Below are positions 31,217 through 39,195 of a DNA stretch of 64,000 nt, piece after piece; the first letter of the stretch is position 1, and each line of letters opens with the position of its first letter. The stretch is from JACRCT01 sp049841135. GTDB lineage: Bacteria; Myxococcota; Myxococcia; Myxococcales; UBA5297. The DNA lies in NCBI GenBank assembly GCA_049841135.1, contig JASGHK010000008.1, forward strand, positions 1,488,001 to 1,552,000. Direction: 5' to 3'. Position numbers and translations under genes: made by a program. Below the pieces are notes generated by a model. It was not told the origin of the DNA, did no database searches, and saw only the letters and a program-made list of their open reading frames with translations.

Positions 31217-32875
31217 TCAGAGCACCACGTCTTCACGGTGCTCGCCGAAGACCTCCCGCAGCACGTCGCTGATCTCGCCCAGCGTGCAGCGGGCCTCGAC
31301 CGCCTCGAGGATCGCCGGCAGGACGTTCTCCTTCCCGCGGGCCGCCCGCCCCACCGCGGCGAGGCCGTCGCGTGCCGCGCGCGACTGGCGGCGCGCGCGC
31401 AGGGCCTGGAGGCTGCGCGCCTGGCGCTCCTCGATGGCCGGATCGACCCGGAGCAGCCCCGGCGGCGGAGGCTCATCGGTCTGCCAGGCATTGACGCCCA
31501 CGACCTTTCGCTGCCCGCCCTCCACCTGCTTCTGCCAGTCGTAGGCCGCCTGCTGGATCTCCCGCTGCGGGTAGCCCTTGGCCACCGCCTGCACCATCCC
31601 GCCCATCCCGTCGATCTTCTCGAGGTAGGCCTGCGCGCGGGCCTCCAGCTCGTCGGTGAGCTTCTCCAGCGCCCAGGCGCCGCCCAGCGGATCCACCGTG
31701 TCGGCCACCCCCGACTCGCAGGCGACGATCTGCTGGGTGCGCAGCGCGAGCAGCGCCGCCTCCTGCGAGGGCAGCGACAGCGCCTCGTCCCGCGAGTTGG
31801 TGTGCAGGCTCTGGCAGCCTCCGAGCACCGCCGCCAGCGCTTGGAGCGCCACGCGGACCACGTTGTTGTCCGGCTGCTGGGCGGTGAGCGCCGAGCCCGC
31901 GGTCTGGGCATGGAAGCGCAGCATGAGCGAGCGCGGGTCGCGGGCGCCGAAGCGCTCCTTCATCAGCCGGGCCCACATCCGGCGCGCGGCCCGGAACTTG
32001 GCGATCTCCTCGAGGAAGCTCGAGTGGACGTTGAAGAAGAAGGACAGCCGTGGGGCGAACTCGTCGACCTCGAGCCCGGCGCGCCTGGCCGCCTCGACGT
32101 ACGCCACGCCGTCGGCCAGCGTGAAGGCCACCTCCTGCACCGCGGTGGCCCCCGCCTCGCGCAGGTGGTAGCCGCTGATGGAGATGGGGTTGAAGCGCGG
32201 CATGTTGCGCACGGCGAAGGCGATGAGGTCCGTCGTCAGCCGCAGGCTCGGCCCCGGCGGATAGATGTACGTGCCGCGCGCCATGTACTCCTTGAGCAGG
32301 TCGTTCTGGACCGTGCCCGACAGGTCGGCCAGCGGCACGCCCTGCGCCCGCCCGACCGCCGCGTACAGGCAGAGGAGGATCGGCGCGGTGGCGTTGATGG
32401 TCATCGAGGTCGACACGCGCCCGAGCGGAATGCCCTCGAGCAGGACGTGCATGTCGTCGATGGACCCGATGGAGACGCCGACCCGGCCCACCTCGCCGCG
32501 GGCCCGCGGGTGGTCCGCGTCGAGCCCCATCTGGGTCGGCAGGTCGAACGCCACCGACAGCCCGGTCTGGCCGCCCTCGAGCAGGGTTCGGTAGCGCCGG
32601 TTCGACTCCTCCGCGGTGCCGAAGCCGGCGTACTGGCGCATCGTCCACAGCCGGCTGCGGTACATCGACGGGTGCACCCCGCGGGTGAACGGCGGCTCGC
32701 CGGGGACGCCGACGCGTTGCTGGACCTTGGGCGCGAGCGAGGAAGGTCCGTAGACCGGCTCGAGCCGAACACCGCTGGGCGTGGAGAACTCGGTCTGGCG
32801 TTCTGGCGTGCGCTCGATTGCTGGCTGGTACGTCTGCTCCTGCCAGCGCGAAAGGTCGTCGTCGCGGTCGTCCAT
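31217..32875 (-). CDS. Methylmalonyl-CoA-mutase-family large subunit (catalytic domain only)
   Basis: 552 residues, the length of a separate alpha subunit without the B12-binding domain. Family motifs run through it: LWTMRQYAGFGTAEESN, GLSVAFDLPTQMG, SISGYHLREAGATAVQE and the RFHAQTAGSALTAQQPDNN segment. It rearranges an acyl-CoA carbon skeleton (methylmalonyl- to succinyl-CoA, or a relative such as isobutyryl-CoA) using adenosylcobalamin bound by a partner subunit, which is not in this window, nor is a MeaB chaperone. The ATG at 32875 is preferred because residues match the family from there. An in-frame upstream ATG at 32986 would overlap the divergent promoter. Confidence 0.9.
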   Translation of the reverse strand: MDDRDDDLSRWQEQTYQPAIERTPERQTEFSTPSGVRLEPVYGPSSLAPKVQQRVGVPGEPPFTRGVHPSMYRSRLWTMRQYAGFGTAEESNRRYRTLLEGGQTGLSVAFDLPTQMGLDADHPRARGEVGRVGVSIGSIDDMHVLLEGIPLGRVSTSMTINATAPILLCLYAAVGRAQGVPLADLSGTVQNDLLKEYMARGTYIYPPGPSLRLTTDLIAFAVRNMPRFNPISISGYHLREAGATAVQEVAFTLADGVAYVEAARRAGLEVDEFAPRLSFFFNVHSSFLEEIAKFRAARRMWARLMKERFGARDPRSLMLRFHAQTAGSALTAQQPDNNVVRVALQALAAVLGGCQSLHTNSRDEALSLPSQEAALLALRTQQIVACESGVADTVDPLGGAWALEKLTDELEARAQAYLEKIDGMGGMVQAVAKGYPQREIQQAAYDWQKQVEGGQRKVVGVNAWQTDEPPPPGLLRVDPAIEERQARSLQALRARRQSRAARDGLAAVGRAARGKENVLPAILEAVEARCTLGEISDVLREVFGEHREDVVL

Positions 32876-32990
32876 GCGGCTCAAGGTGGCGGGGGCGCCG
32901 CCTTGCTGCCACACCCGTAAGGAAGCTAAGGTTTTGCCTCTTTTTCCGCGCCTGTCCGCGACGTCGCCGCGAGACGGGAGGGACATTCAC

Positions 32991-34700
32991 ATGGATGTGC
33001 GCTGCGAGCATTGTCGAACCGAGTACGAGTTCGACGACGCCAAGATCACCGAGGCCGGCGTGACGGTGAAGTGCACCGTCTGCAACCACGTCTTCAAGGT
33101 CAAGAAGAAGGCCCTGGTGGTGACCGAGCCGGTCAGGCTGTCGGAGCTCGAGGCCGCCTCCGCTCAGTCCGCGCCCATCGCCCAGCAGCCCGCCGACAAG
33201 CTTCGCGAGCGCGAGTGGAAGGTCCGCCAGGCCAACGGCAACGTCTTCACCTTCAAGGAGCTGACGACCCTGCAGAAGTGGATCGTCGAGCGCAAGGTGT
33301 CGCGCGACGACGAGATCTCGCTGTCGGGAGAGTCCTGGAAGCGCCTGGGGAACATCGCCGAGCTGGCCAGCTTCTTCCAGGTGGTCGAGGCCGCCGACCG
33401 CGCCAACGTGATGCCGCAGCAGCCGGTGTTCGCGCCGCCACCGCCGGGCGCCCAGGCGATGTTCGGCGCTCCGGCCGCGGTGCCGCTGGGCTACCCGCAG
33501 CAGGCCTACCCGCAGCAGCCCGCCTTCCAGCCCCAACCCTACCCGCCTCAGCAGGCCTATCCTCAGCCGCAGCCGCCGGTGGCGTTCGTTCCCGTGCCGA
33601 TGCAGCCGGCCGCGAACGACCTGCAGCTGCAGCCGACGCTGCTCGGCCACTCCCCGTCCATCGCTCCGGTCGCTCCGGTCGCCCCGGCGCCAGTGCCCGC
33701 CCCCGCGCCGCCCGCCTTGTCGGCGCCCATCTCGCACGCGCCGCCGAGCCGCCCGGTGCAGATGGCGCTCGACAACGAGCTCGACTCCGTCGAGATCGCC
33801 GCCATTCGCGGAAGCGGCTGGACCAAGTACGTCGTCGCCACCGTAGCGGGCGGAATCCTGGTCGGCTCGCTCGCCTTCTTCAAGCTCACCACCGGCTCGT
33901 TCAACCCGTTCGCCGCCGCTCCGCCTGCGCCCGTGGCGACTCCGGCCAAGCCCGAGGAGCCCAAGCCGCCCGAGCCGGCCAAACCTGCCGAACCCGCCAA
34001 ACCCACCGAGCCGGTCGCCGCGCAGCCGACTGCAGACAAGCCCGCCGCCGATCCGGCCAAGCCTGCCGATCCGGCCAAGCCTGCCGATCCCGCGAAGCCG
34101 GCCGACCCGGTCGTCGCCAAGCCAGACGACAAGGCCGCGCCTGCCACGGACCCGGCCAAGCCTGCCGAACCCGCGGCGAAGCCCCTTGAGGCGGTGGCGG
34201 CCAAGCCTGACGACAAGGCCGCCGCCAAACCGGCCGAGCCCTCCAAGCCTGCCGAACCCGCCAAGGGCACCGAGACCGCCAAGGCCGCGGACAAGCCGGC
34301 CGACACCAAGGTGGCTGCGAAGGAGCCCGCCGAGCCCCCGGCCGGGAAGAGCTACGACTACTACATTCAGGCCGCGTCGCGGCTGCGCCGCAACAACCGC
34401 CCCGCCGAAGCCATGCCTCTGTACGAGAAGGCGATCGAGGTCCAGCCGGACAACGCAGAACCGTTGACCGGGAAGGCCCTTTGCCTGGTGGACTTGAACC
34501 GCCTGGACGAAGCCATCGGGCTGTTCCAGCGGGCGCTGAAGGTCTATCCCCGTTACGCAGAGGCCATCATGGGCCTCGCCGAGGCCTACAAGGAGAAGGG
34601 CGACAACGCCAAGGCGGTCGAGTACTACCAGCGGTACGTCGACGAGGGTGGACCGGAGGCCGAGGTCGCCAAGAACAACATCGCGCGCCTGAAGGAGTGA
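32991..34700 (+). CDS. MJ0042 zinc-ribbon/GYF/transmembrane/TPR protein
   Basis: 569 residues. It opens with an MJ0042-type zinc ribbon (VRCEHCRTEYEF, then VKCTVCNHVF), followed by a GYF-like domain (WKVRQANGNVFTFKELTTLQ), a Pro/Gln-rich linker, and one membrane helix (YVVATVAGGILVGSLAFF, about residue 290). A long Pro/Ala/Lys repeat region of DPAKPA-type units presumably spans the periplasm, and C-terminal TPRs (AEAMPLYEKAIEVQPDNAEP and two more) follow. GGGAGGG precedes the ATG. The repeats are the kind used to cross the periplasm in myxobacterial gliding and signalling proteins (family knowledge). Here the function is not known. It is 25 bp upstream of a small zinc-ribbon gene. Confidence 0.8.
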   Translation: MDVRCEHCRTEYEFDDAKITEAGVTVKCTVCNHVFKVKKKALVVTEPVRLSELEAASAQSAPIAQQPADKLREREWKVRQANGNVFTFKELTTLQKWIVERKVSRDDEISLSGESWKRLGNIAELASFFQVVEAADRANVMPQQPVFAPPPPGAQAMFGAPAAVPLGYPQQAYPQQPAFQPQPYPPQQAYPQPQPPVAFVPVPMQPAANDLQLQPTLLGHSPSIAPVAPVAPAPVPAPAPPALSAPISHAPPSRPVQMALDNELDSVEIAAIRGSGWTKYVVATVAGGILVGSLAFFKLTTGSFNPFAAAPPAPVATPAKPEEPKPPEPAKPAEPAKPTEPVAAQPTADKPAADPAKPADPAKPADPAKPADPVVAKPDDKAAPATDPAKPAEPAAKPLEAVAAKPDDKAAAKPAEPSKPAEPAKGTETAKAADKPADTKVAAKEPAEPPAGKSYDYYIQAASRLRRNNRPAEAMPLYEKAIEVQPDNAEPLTGKALCLVDLNRLDEAIGLFQRALKVYPRYAEAIMGLAEAYKEKGDNAKAVEYYQRYVDEGGPEAEVAKNNIARLKE

Positions 34701-34725
34701 GCGGCGGCGAGAGGGAGAGACTGGG

Positions 34726-35064
34726 ATGCCTATCAAGCCGCACCACAGCGAGGATGAGTACTTCGTCCGCGAAGAGGCGCTCAAGAAGCAGAAGCTGGCG
34801 CTGGCCGAGGCGAAGAAGCTGGTCGAGTCGCAGCGCGAGGAGCTGAAGAAGACGCACTGGATGCACTGCCCCAAGTGCGGGATGACGCTGCACACCCTGG
34901 AGTACAAGGGCGTGGAGATCGACCGCTGCTTCAGCTGCAAGGGGACCTGGCTGGACGAAGGCGAGCTGGAGAAGATCGCGGCGCACGACGACGAGCGCAA
35001 GGGCACCTGGGTCAAGTCGGTGCTCGGCATCTTCGAGCCGGCCAAGGGCAGCAAGAAAAAGTAG
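34726..35064 (+). CDS. TFIIB-type zinc-ribbon protein
   Basis: 112 residues. A charged, coiled-coil-prone N-terminus (EEALKKQKLALAEAKKLVES) precedes a zinc ribbon CPKCGMTL and CFSCKGTWLDEGELE, the zf-TFIIB family signature, and a Lys-rich end. It is probably a small nucleic-acid or protein adaptor; no specific role is known. It lies 25 bp after the MJ0042/TPR gene and 74 bp before gatC on the same strand. Confidence 0.8.
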   Translation: MPIKPHHSEDEYFVREEALKKQKLALAEAKKLVESQREELKKTHWMHCPKCGMTLHTLEYKGVEIDRCFSCKGTWLDEGELEKIAAHDDERKGTWVKSVLGIFEPAKGSKKK

Positions 35065-35138
35065 GCAGACCGAATTCGGGGTCGCCAGCCGGTCGACGGT
35101 CGATGGTCAACGGCGGCGGCTCGACGAGGAGCACGCCG

Positions 35139-35426
35139 ATGAAGCTGTCGCTCGAGCAGGTGCGGCACGTCGCCCGCCTGGCCCGGTTGACCTTGAGCCC
35201 TGCCGAGGAGGAGCGCTACGCCCGGCAGCTGGGCGAGGTGCTGGGCTACGTCGAGGCGCTCTCCGAGGTGGACACCTCGGCCGTCGTCCCCACGGCCCAC
35301 GCCGCCGAGATCCCCAACCCGATGCGCGACGACGTCGTCCTCCCCTCGCTCGACCCCGAGGTGGCGCTCGCGAACGCGCCCGCCCGCTCGGGCACCGCGG
35401 TCGCGGTCCCCAAGATCATCGAGTAG
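35139..35426 (+). CDS. gatC: Aspartyl/glutamyl-tRNA amidotransferase subunit C
   Basis: 95 residues matching GatC over its whole length: LSLEQVRHVARLARLTLSP, LGEVLGYVEALSEVDTS and the family ending with R-D-D-V (MRDDVVLPS). GatC holds GatA and GatB together in the amidotransferase that converts Glu-tRNA(Gln) or Asp-tRNA(Asn) to the correct amidated form. The ATG at 35139 follows GAGGAG. It is 54 bp upstream of gatA. Confidence 0.95.
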   Translation: MKLSLEQVRHVARLARLTLSPAEEERYARQLGEVLGYVEALSEVDTSAVVPTAHAAEIPNPMRDDVVLPSLDPEVALANAPARSGTAVAVPKIIE

Positions 35427-35480
35427 CCCGCGACGGACGCCCGAACATCGGAACATCGACTCGAGACTGACGACCCTTCC

Positions 35481-36944
35481 ATGGACCTGACCGACCTGAC
35501 CCTCCTCGAGCTGTCCCAGCGGCTCGCGGACAAGTCCTGCTCCTCCGCCGAGGCGACCGAGGCCTGCCTCGCGCGCATCCACGCCCTCGAGCCCAAGCTG
35601 TCCGCGTTCCTGAAGGTGACGGCCGACGAGGCCCGCGCCCAGGCCAAGGCCTCCGACGAGCGCCGCGCCCGCGGCCGGAGCCTGGGGCCGCTCGACGGCG
35701 TGCCGCTCGCCCTCAAGGACCTCTTGTGCACCCGCGGGGTGGAGACGACCTGCGGCTCGAAGATCCTGAAGGGCTTCGTGCCGCCGTACGACGCCACGCC
35801 CGTCGCGAAGCTGCGCGCGGCCGGCGCGGTGCTCGTGGGCAAGCTGAACATGGACGAGTTCGCGATGGGCTCGTCGAACGAGAACAGCGCCTTCGGCCCG
35901 GTCCACAACCCCTGGGACCTCGCGCGAGCGCCCGGCGGATCCTCCGGCGGCAGCGCCGCGGCGGTCGCCGCCCGGGAGGTCTTCGCCACGCTCGGCACCG
36001 ACACCGGCGGGTCCATCCGCCAGCCCGCCGCGCTGTGCGGCGTGTCCGGCATCAAGCCGACCTACGGCCGCGTCTCGCGCTACGGAGTGGTCGCCTTCGC
36101 CAGCTCGCTCGACCAGGTCGGCCCGCTCGCCCGGACCTCCGACGACTGCGCGGTGCTCCTGTCGGCCATCGCCGGCCACGACGCCAAGGACTCGACCAGC
36201 GCGCCGCAGGCCGTCCCCGACTTCCGCGCCGAGGCGGGCCAAGGCATCGCCGGCATGACGCTCGGCTTGCCGCGCGAGTACTTCGTCGAGGGCACCGACC
36301 CCGAGGTCGAGGCGGCGGTGCGCGCAGCCGCCAAGGAGCTCGAGAAGCTCGGCGCCCGGCTCGTCGAGGTCTCGCTGCCGCACACCCGCTACGCCATCGC
36401 CACCTATTACCTCGTGGCCACCGCCGAGGCCTCGTCGAACCTCGCGCGCTTCGACGGCGTGCGCTACGGCCACCGTACCCAGGGCGCCTCGCACCTCGCC
36501 GAGCTCTACGAGAAGACGCGCAGCGAGGGCTTCGGCCCCGAGGTGAAGCAGCGGATCATGCTCGGCACCTACGCGCTCTCCGCCGGCTACTACGACGCCT
36601 ACTACCTGAAGGCCCAGAAGGTCCGCACGCTCATCCGCGAGGACTTCACCCGCGCCTTCCAGACCTGCGACGCCATCCTCACGCCGACCTCCCCGACCGC
36701 GGCCTTCAAGCTCGGCGAGAAGATGGACGACCCGCTCCAGATGTACCTGGCGGACATCTTCACCATCTCCTGCAACCTGGCGTCGCTGCCCGGCCTCTCC
36801 ATCCCCTGCGGCTTCACGAAGGCGAACCTGCCCATCGGCCTGCAGGTGCTGGGCAAGCCGTTCGACGAGTCCACGCTCTTCCGCGTCGGCCACGCCTACC
36901 AGGGCGCGACCGACTGGCACACGCGCAAGCCGGCGATCGGCTGA
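35481..36944 (+). CDS. gatA: Aspartyl/glutamyl-tRNA amidotransferase subunit A
   Basis: 487 residues. The amidase signature is complete: Lys in GVPLALKDLLCTRG, the Ser-cisSer-Ser region APGGSSGGSAAAV, and GTDTGGSIRQPAALCG. It releases ammonia from glutamine for transfer within the GatCAB complex. No breaks or odd features were seen. The next ORF begins six bases after the stop. Confidence 0.97.
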   Translation: MDLTDLTLLELSQRLADKSCSSAEATEACLARIHALEPKLSAFLKVTADEARAQAKASDERRARGRSLGPLDGVPLALKDLLCTRGVETTCGSKILKGFVPPYDATPVAKLRAAGAVLVGKLNMDEFAMGSSNENSAFGPVHNPWDLARAPGGSSGGSAAAVAAREVFATLGTDTGGSIRQPAALCGVSGIKPTYGRVSRYGVVAFASSLDQVGPLARTSDDCAVLLSAIAGHDAKDSTSAPQAVPDFRAEAGQGIAGMTLGLPREYFVEGTDPEVEAAVRAAAKELEKLGARLVEVSLPHTRYAIATYYLVATAEASSNLARFDGVRYGHRTQGASHLAELYEKTRSEGFGPEVKQRIMLGTYALSAGYYDAYYLKAQKVRTLIREDFTRAFQTCDAILTPTSPTAAFKLGEKMDDPLQMYLADIFTISCNLASLPGLSIPCGFTKANLPIGLQVLGKPFDESTLFRVGHAYQGATDWHTRKPAIG

Positions 36945-36950
36945 GGGCCC

Positions 36951-37427
36951 ATGGAGAACCCGCGGGACATCGACCCCCTGCTGCAGCGCCTGTGGATCCT
37001 CTGGGGCCCGCTGGTGGCGGCGCCGTGGCTCATCGTCGGCGTCTCGTTCGTCGCGTCGGTCGAGAACCCGGAGCTGGCGCAGCTGCGACTCGTGCTCTTT
37101 GGCGTCGCCTGCGCCGTCGCGGTCGGCTCGCTCGGCGCCTCGCTGGTGCTGGCGCCCCGCTTGCGCGAGCAGGCCTTCGCGCGGGGCACCGCTCCGTCGC
37201 AGGCGATCTTCACGTCGTTCGTCGTCGCCAACGCGCTGTGCGAGGCGGGCGGGACGACGGCGGCGGTCTTCTTCCTCATGACGAAGTGGATGCCCCTGCT
37301 CGGCGTCGTCGCCCTGGGCTCCCTCGGCTGCCTGCTGCACCGCCCCGACCGCGACTCGCTGGTCGAGTGGTTCCAGCAGGCGCGCCGGGATGCCCCGCGG
37401 CCCGCGCAGCCTGGAGGTTCGGTCTAG
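36951..37427 (+). CDS. Small four-helix membrane protein between gatA and gatB
   Basis: 158 residues with about four membrane helices (VAAPWLIVGVSFVA, LVLFGVACAVAVGSLGASLV, AIFTSFVVANALCEAGG, AAVFFLMTKWMPLLGVVALG). No family was recognised. It starts six bases after gatA and its TAG is directly followed by the gatB ATG, so it is co-transcribed with the amidotransferase genes. Why a membrane protein sits there is unclear; it may simply use the operon's expression. Confidence 0.7.
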   Translation: MENPRDIDPLLQRLWILWGPLVAAPWLIVGVSFVASVENPELAQLRLVLFGVACAVAVGSLGASLVLAPRLREQAFARGTAPSQAIFTSFVVANALCEAGGTTAAVFFLMTKWMPLLGVVALGSLGCLLHRPDRDSLVEWFQQARRDAPRPAQPGGSV

Positions 37428-38873
37428 ATGGAATTCGTCCCGGTCATCGGCCTGGAAGTGCACGCGCAGCTGCTGACGAAGACCAAGATCTTCTGCGGCT
37501 GCTCCACCGAGTTCGGCGCCGAGCCCAACCACCACACCTGCCCGGTCTGCCTGGGGATGCCCGGCGTGCTCCCCGTGCTCAACCGCAAGGTCGTCGAGTA
37601 CGCGGTCAAGGCGGGGCTCGCGCTGGGCTGCGAGGTCCGCCGGACGAGCCGCTGGGCGCGCAAGAACTACTTCTACCCGGACCTGCCGAAGGGCTATCAG
37701 ATCTCGCAGTTCGAGCTGCCCATCTGCGAGCACGGCACGCTGACCATCGATGTCCCGGGCGCAGGCGAGCGCAGCGTCCGCATCAAGCGCATCCACATGG
37801 AGGAGGACGCCGGCAAGAACATCCACGGCGCCGGCGGAGGAGCGGCGAGCCTGGTCGACTTCAATCGCGCCGGCGTGCCGCTGGTGGAGATCGTCTCCGA
37901 GCCGGACCTCGGCTCCCCCGAGGAGGCGAGCGCGTACCTCAAGGCGCTGCGCGACGTGCTGGTGGCGCTGGGGGTGTGCAACGGCGACATGGAGAAGGGC
38001 AGCTTCCGCTGCGACGCCAACGTCTCGGTGATGCCCAAGGGGAGCACGGTGCTGGGGACGCGAACCGAGCTCAAGAACATCAACTCCTTCAAGTTCGTGC
38101 GCGAGGCGATCGAGTACGAGATCCGCCGGCAGATCGAAGTGATCCAGGGCGGCGGCAAGATCGTCCAGGAGACGCGGCTCTACGACTCGGAGCGGCGGCG
38201 GACCGACTCGATGCGCTCCAAGGAAGAGGCGCACGACTACCGCTACTTCCCGGACCCCGACCTCCTGCCGCTCGAGGTCTCGGACGCGTGGATCGAGGAG
38301 CTCCGCAAGGGCCTGCCCGAGTTGCCGCGCGACCGAATGCTGCGCCTCGAGAAGCAGTACGGCCTCCCGCGCGACGACGCCCGCGCGCTCGCCGTCGACG
38401 TCGACCCGGCTGTGGGCGTGCTCTTCGACCAGGTCTCGGCCCTCTACAAGGACCCCAAGAAGCTCGCCAACTGGTTCAAGGGCGAGCTGTTCCGGGCCCT
38501 CAAGGACGGCGAGGCGAAGCTGGACGCGCTCAAGCTGACGCCGCAATCCTTCGCCGGCCTCCTGACGCTCGTCGACCGCGGCGAGCTCTCCGGCAGCAGC
38601 GCCAAGGAGGTCTTCGCCACGCTGCTCGCGGAGGGCGGCGAGCCGGCGAAGATCGTCGAGGCCAAGGGGCTCAAGCAGGTCTCGGACACCGGCGCCATCG
38701 AGAAGGCGGTCGACGAGGCCATCGCCGCGCACCCGGATGAGGTGGCAAAGTACCGGGCCGGCAAGACCAAGCTGCTCGGGTTCTTCACCGGTCAGGTCAT
38801 GAAGGCGATGAAGGGCAAGGGCAACCCCGCGGTCGTCAACGAGCTCGTGCAGAGGAAGCTGGGAGCGCCATGA
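37428..38873 (+). CDS. gatB: Aspartyl/glutamyl-tRNA amidotransferase subunit B
   Basis: 481 residues matching GatB throughout: VIGLEVHAQLLTKTKIFCGC, the zinc Cys pair in CPVCLGMPG, NYFYPDLPKGYQISQ, and a C-terminal tRNA-binding tail (YQY/GatB domain) ending VNELVQRKLGAP. It activates the misacylated tRNA carboxylate for amidation. Its start directly abuts the upstream stop, and its end overlaps the next gene by ATGA. Confidence 0.97.
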   Translation: MEFVPVIGLEVHAQLLTKTKIFCGCSTEFGAEPNHHTCPVCLGMPGVLPVLNRKVVEYAVKAGLALGCEVRRTSRWARKNYFYPDLPKGYQISQFELPICEHGTLTIDVPGAGERSVRIKRIHMEEDAGKNIHGAGGGAASLVDFNRAGVPLVEIVSEPDLGSPEEASAYLKALRDVLVALGVCNGDMEKGSFRCDANVSVMPKGSTVLGTRTELKNINSFKFVREAIEYEIRRQIEVIQGGGKIVQETRLYDSERRRTDSMRSKEEAHDYRYFPDPDLLPLEVSDAWIEELRKGLPELPRDRMLRLEKQYGLPRDDARALAVDVDPAVGVLFDQVSALYKDPKKLANWFKGELFRALKDGEAKLDALKLTPQSFAGLLTLVDRGELSGSSAKEVFATLLAEGGEPAKIVEAKGLKQVSDTGAIEKAVDEAIAAHPDEVAKYRAGKTKLLGFFTGQVMKAMKGKGNPAVVNELVQRKLGAP

Positions 38874-39151
38874 AGTTCGACTGCCCGTGCGGCAACCTGC
38901 TCGACGTCGACGCTCCGGCGACGGCGCTCATCGTCCTCTCCGCCAAGCACTTCGCGACGCTGCTCGAGACCGAGCGGGCCATCGCGGCGCTGGACAGGAC
39001 CGCTCCCGACTACGACACGCGGGTGCGCGAGCTGAGCCTGACCCTCGCAGCCATCAAGCAACCGGCCTGCGAGTGTCCGCGCTGTGGGCGGATCGCCTGG
39101 TTCCGCGAGGGGCCGACGCGTCCGACCGTGTACTGGCTCGACGAGGACTGA
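38870..39151 (+). CDS. Small Cys-pair protein coupled to gatB
   Basis: 93 residues. An N-terminal CPCGNLLDVD and a C-terminal CECPRCGRIAWF could together form one zinc site, separated by a helix (SAKHFATLLETERAIAAL). No family was recognised. It overlaps gatB by four bases (ATGA), a strong sign of translational coupling, and is the last gene of the run before convergent genes. Confidence 0.65.
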   Translation: MKFDCPCGNLLDVDAPATALIVLSAKHFATLLETERAIAALDRTAPDYDTRVRELSLTLAAIKQPACECPRCGRIAWFREGPTRPTVYWLDED

Positions 39152-39195
39152 GCAGCGGCGCCTCCGCGCTCCCCGAGTTCCGGCAAAGCCTCGGC

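Noticed and set aside
31196..31218. Hairpin GAAGGC/GCCTTC over the mutase stop codon
   Set aside because: Only six base pairs with an 11-base loop and no T run; too weak to list as a terminator.
33960..34340. Tandem Pro/Ala/Lys-coding repeats as a possible mobile or CRISPR repeat
   Set aside because: They are in-frame protein repeats of the TPR protein's periplasmic linker, without unique spacers.
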